From the NCBI GenBank assembly GCA_024636105.1, contig JAGXHO010000257.1, positions 1 through 12,580 on the forward strand: 12,580 bases of DNA, written 5' to 3'. This stretch comes from Trueperaceae bacterium (GTDB lineage: Bacteria; Deinococcota; Deinococci; Deinococcales; Trueperaceae). Shown here piece after piece: positions 11,881 to 12,580 of this stretch; positions within the stretch are counted from its first letter, which is position 1, and every line of letters starts with the position of its first letter. The notes beneath the pieces were generated by a model. It did not search any database. It saw only the letters and a program-made list of their open reading frames with translations, and was not told the origin of the DNA. Both the position numbers and the translations under genes were made by a program.

Positions 11881-12580
11881 CTAGAGCACCGCCCGCGCCG
11901 CCGCGGCCGCCTCCGGAAGGTGCCCGAGCCAGCGTTCGACGACGCCGTCGAACGTGCCCTCGTGCAACCCCGTGCGCACCTCGTCCATGAACCGCGCCAT
12001 GAAGGCGAGGTTGTGGACCGTCACGAGCTGCGGGCCGAGCGGCTCGTCGGCCTTCAGCAGGTGCCTCAGGTAGGCGCGCGAGAAGCGCCGGCACGTGGAA
12101 CAGGTGCAGCGCTCCTCGATGGGGCGCAGGTCGGCGGCGAAGCGGGCGTTCTTGAGGTTGACGCGGAAGTTCGGGATGGGGCGCCCGTCGTCGTCGTGCA
12201 GCGCCAGCGCGCCGCCGTTGCGGGCGTTGCGCGTCGGCGCGACGCAATCGAAGGTGTCGAGCCCACGAGCGATCGCCGCGAGGACGCTCGGCACGTCGCC
12301 AATGCCCAGCAGGTGGCGCGGCAGCGCTCCGGGGAGGTCCGGCACGGTCCACTCGAGCACGCGGTGCATGTCGGCGTGGGTGCGGCCGAGGTTGCCGCCC
12401 ACCGCGATCCCGCCGAACGGCATGCCCCCGATCGTGCGCGCGCTCTCGCGCCGCGTTCCCTCGAACGCGCCGCCCTGCACCACCCCGTACAGCGCCTGGA
12501 CGTAGCCGTGGCGCGGCGGCTCGGCCTCGAAGGCGACCAGGCAGCGCTCCGCCCAGCGATGGGTGCGGTGCATGGAGGCC
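11881..12580 (-). CDS. tgt: tRNA-guanine(34) transglycosylase, variant type (5' end outside window)
   Basis: This is the C-terminal ~232 codons, open to the right edge. The enzyme exchanges G34 of GUN-anticodon tRNAs for a queuosine precursor. Numbering from Met at 12573, YGVVQGG (29-35), TFDCVAPTRNARNGG (107-121, with catalytic Asp109) and NARFAADLRPIE are present. The zinc site CTCSTC (Cys156, 158, 161) with His187 is also present, all in family order. In the substrate-recognition loop, where many bacterial enzymes read GGLAVGE, this protein has GGIAVGGNLGR (54-64), so the Glu that contacts preQ1 base is not in its normal position. This resembles actinobacterial-type relatives as recalled. 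Met 12573 is internal: homology continues upstream. Stop TAG is at 11883-11881, 7 bp from the convergent gene. Confidence 0.9.
   Translation of the reverse strand, partial: ASMHRTHRWAERCLVAFEAEPPRHGYVQALYGVVQGGAFEGTRRESARTIGGMPFGGIAVGGNLGRTHADMHRVLEWTVPDLPGALPRHLLGIGDVPSVLAAIARGLDTFDCVAPTRNARNGGALALHDDDGRPIPNFRVNLKNARFAADLRPIEERCTCSTCRRFSRAYLRHLLKADEPLGPQLVTVHNLAFMARFMDEVRTGLHEGTFDGVVERWLGHLPEAAAAARAVL

Noticed and set aside
1..12580. tRNA, rRNA, insertion sequences, phage genes or classical defence systems
   Set aside because: No cloverleaf, transposase, integrase or defence-family motif was seen on either strand by eye.

Overview
The window is GC-rich bacterial DNA with short intergenic gaps and frequent 1-8 base stop/start overlaps. 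Four genes are preceded by a TANNNT-type hexamer exactly 6 nt before the start codon, the signature of leaderless transcripts. This pattern and the gene content fit a Deinococcota (Truepera-like) genome best. An actinobacterium is the main alternative. The assignment is inference, because no rRNA or marker gene is present.

Region 1 (1-4666, + strand) is a glycogen-linked signalling island. It holds the 3' end of glgX (glycogen debranching enzyme), a STAS anti-anti-sigma protein, an RsbW-type HATPase, a pseudo-receiver-SpoIIE/PP2C phosphatase that is split by a 1-nt frameshift, a MinD/ParA-like ATPase with a variant P-loop, a small winged-helix-like protein of unknown function, and a stand-alone isoamylase early-set (CBM48-like) domain. 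Together these look like a complete partner-switching circuit placed between two glycogen-binding proteins. It resembles the cyanobacterial icfG cluster, where STAS, HATPase and SpoIIE genes also lie beside a glgX-like gene. The ATPase, the small protein and the orphan CBM48 are the poorly described additions. No sigma factor is visible in the window.

Region 2 (4893-8562) begins with an NTF2-like/SnoaL protein on the + strand. It converges on a minus-strand flavoprotein with a cNMP-binding-like domain, a thioredoxin-like domain and a thioredoxin-reductase fold lacking the CxxC. The flavoprotein is preceded by a predicted leaderless 19-codon leader ORF whose stop overlaps its start, and by a possible second mini-ORF. 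Upstream of this, and separated from it by a 16-bp hairpin, is a minus-strand pair of paralogous membrane PH-domain proteins.

Region 3 (8600-11873, + strand) is a tight housekeeping run: type I asparaginase, methylmalonyl-CoA epimerase-like VOC protein, VanZ-family membrane protein, pyrroline-5-carboxylate reductase (proC), and a secreted protein of unknown function. The asparaginase and proC have their own leaderless-type promoters. A 16-bp tandem repeat duplicates the -10 of the asparaginase promoter.

Region 4 (11881 to the end, - strand) is most of a tRNA-guanine transglycosylase of a variant type, converging on the secreted protein gene with a 7-bp gap.
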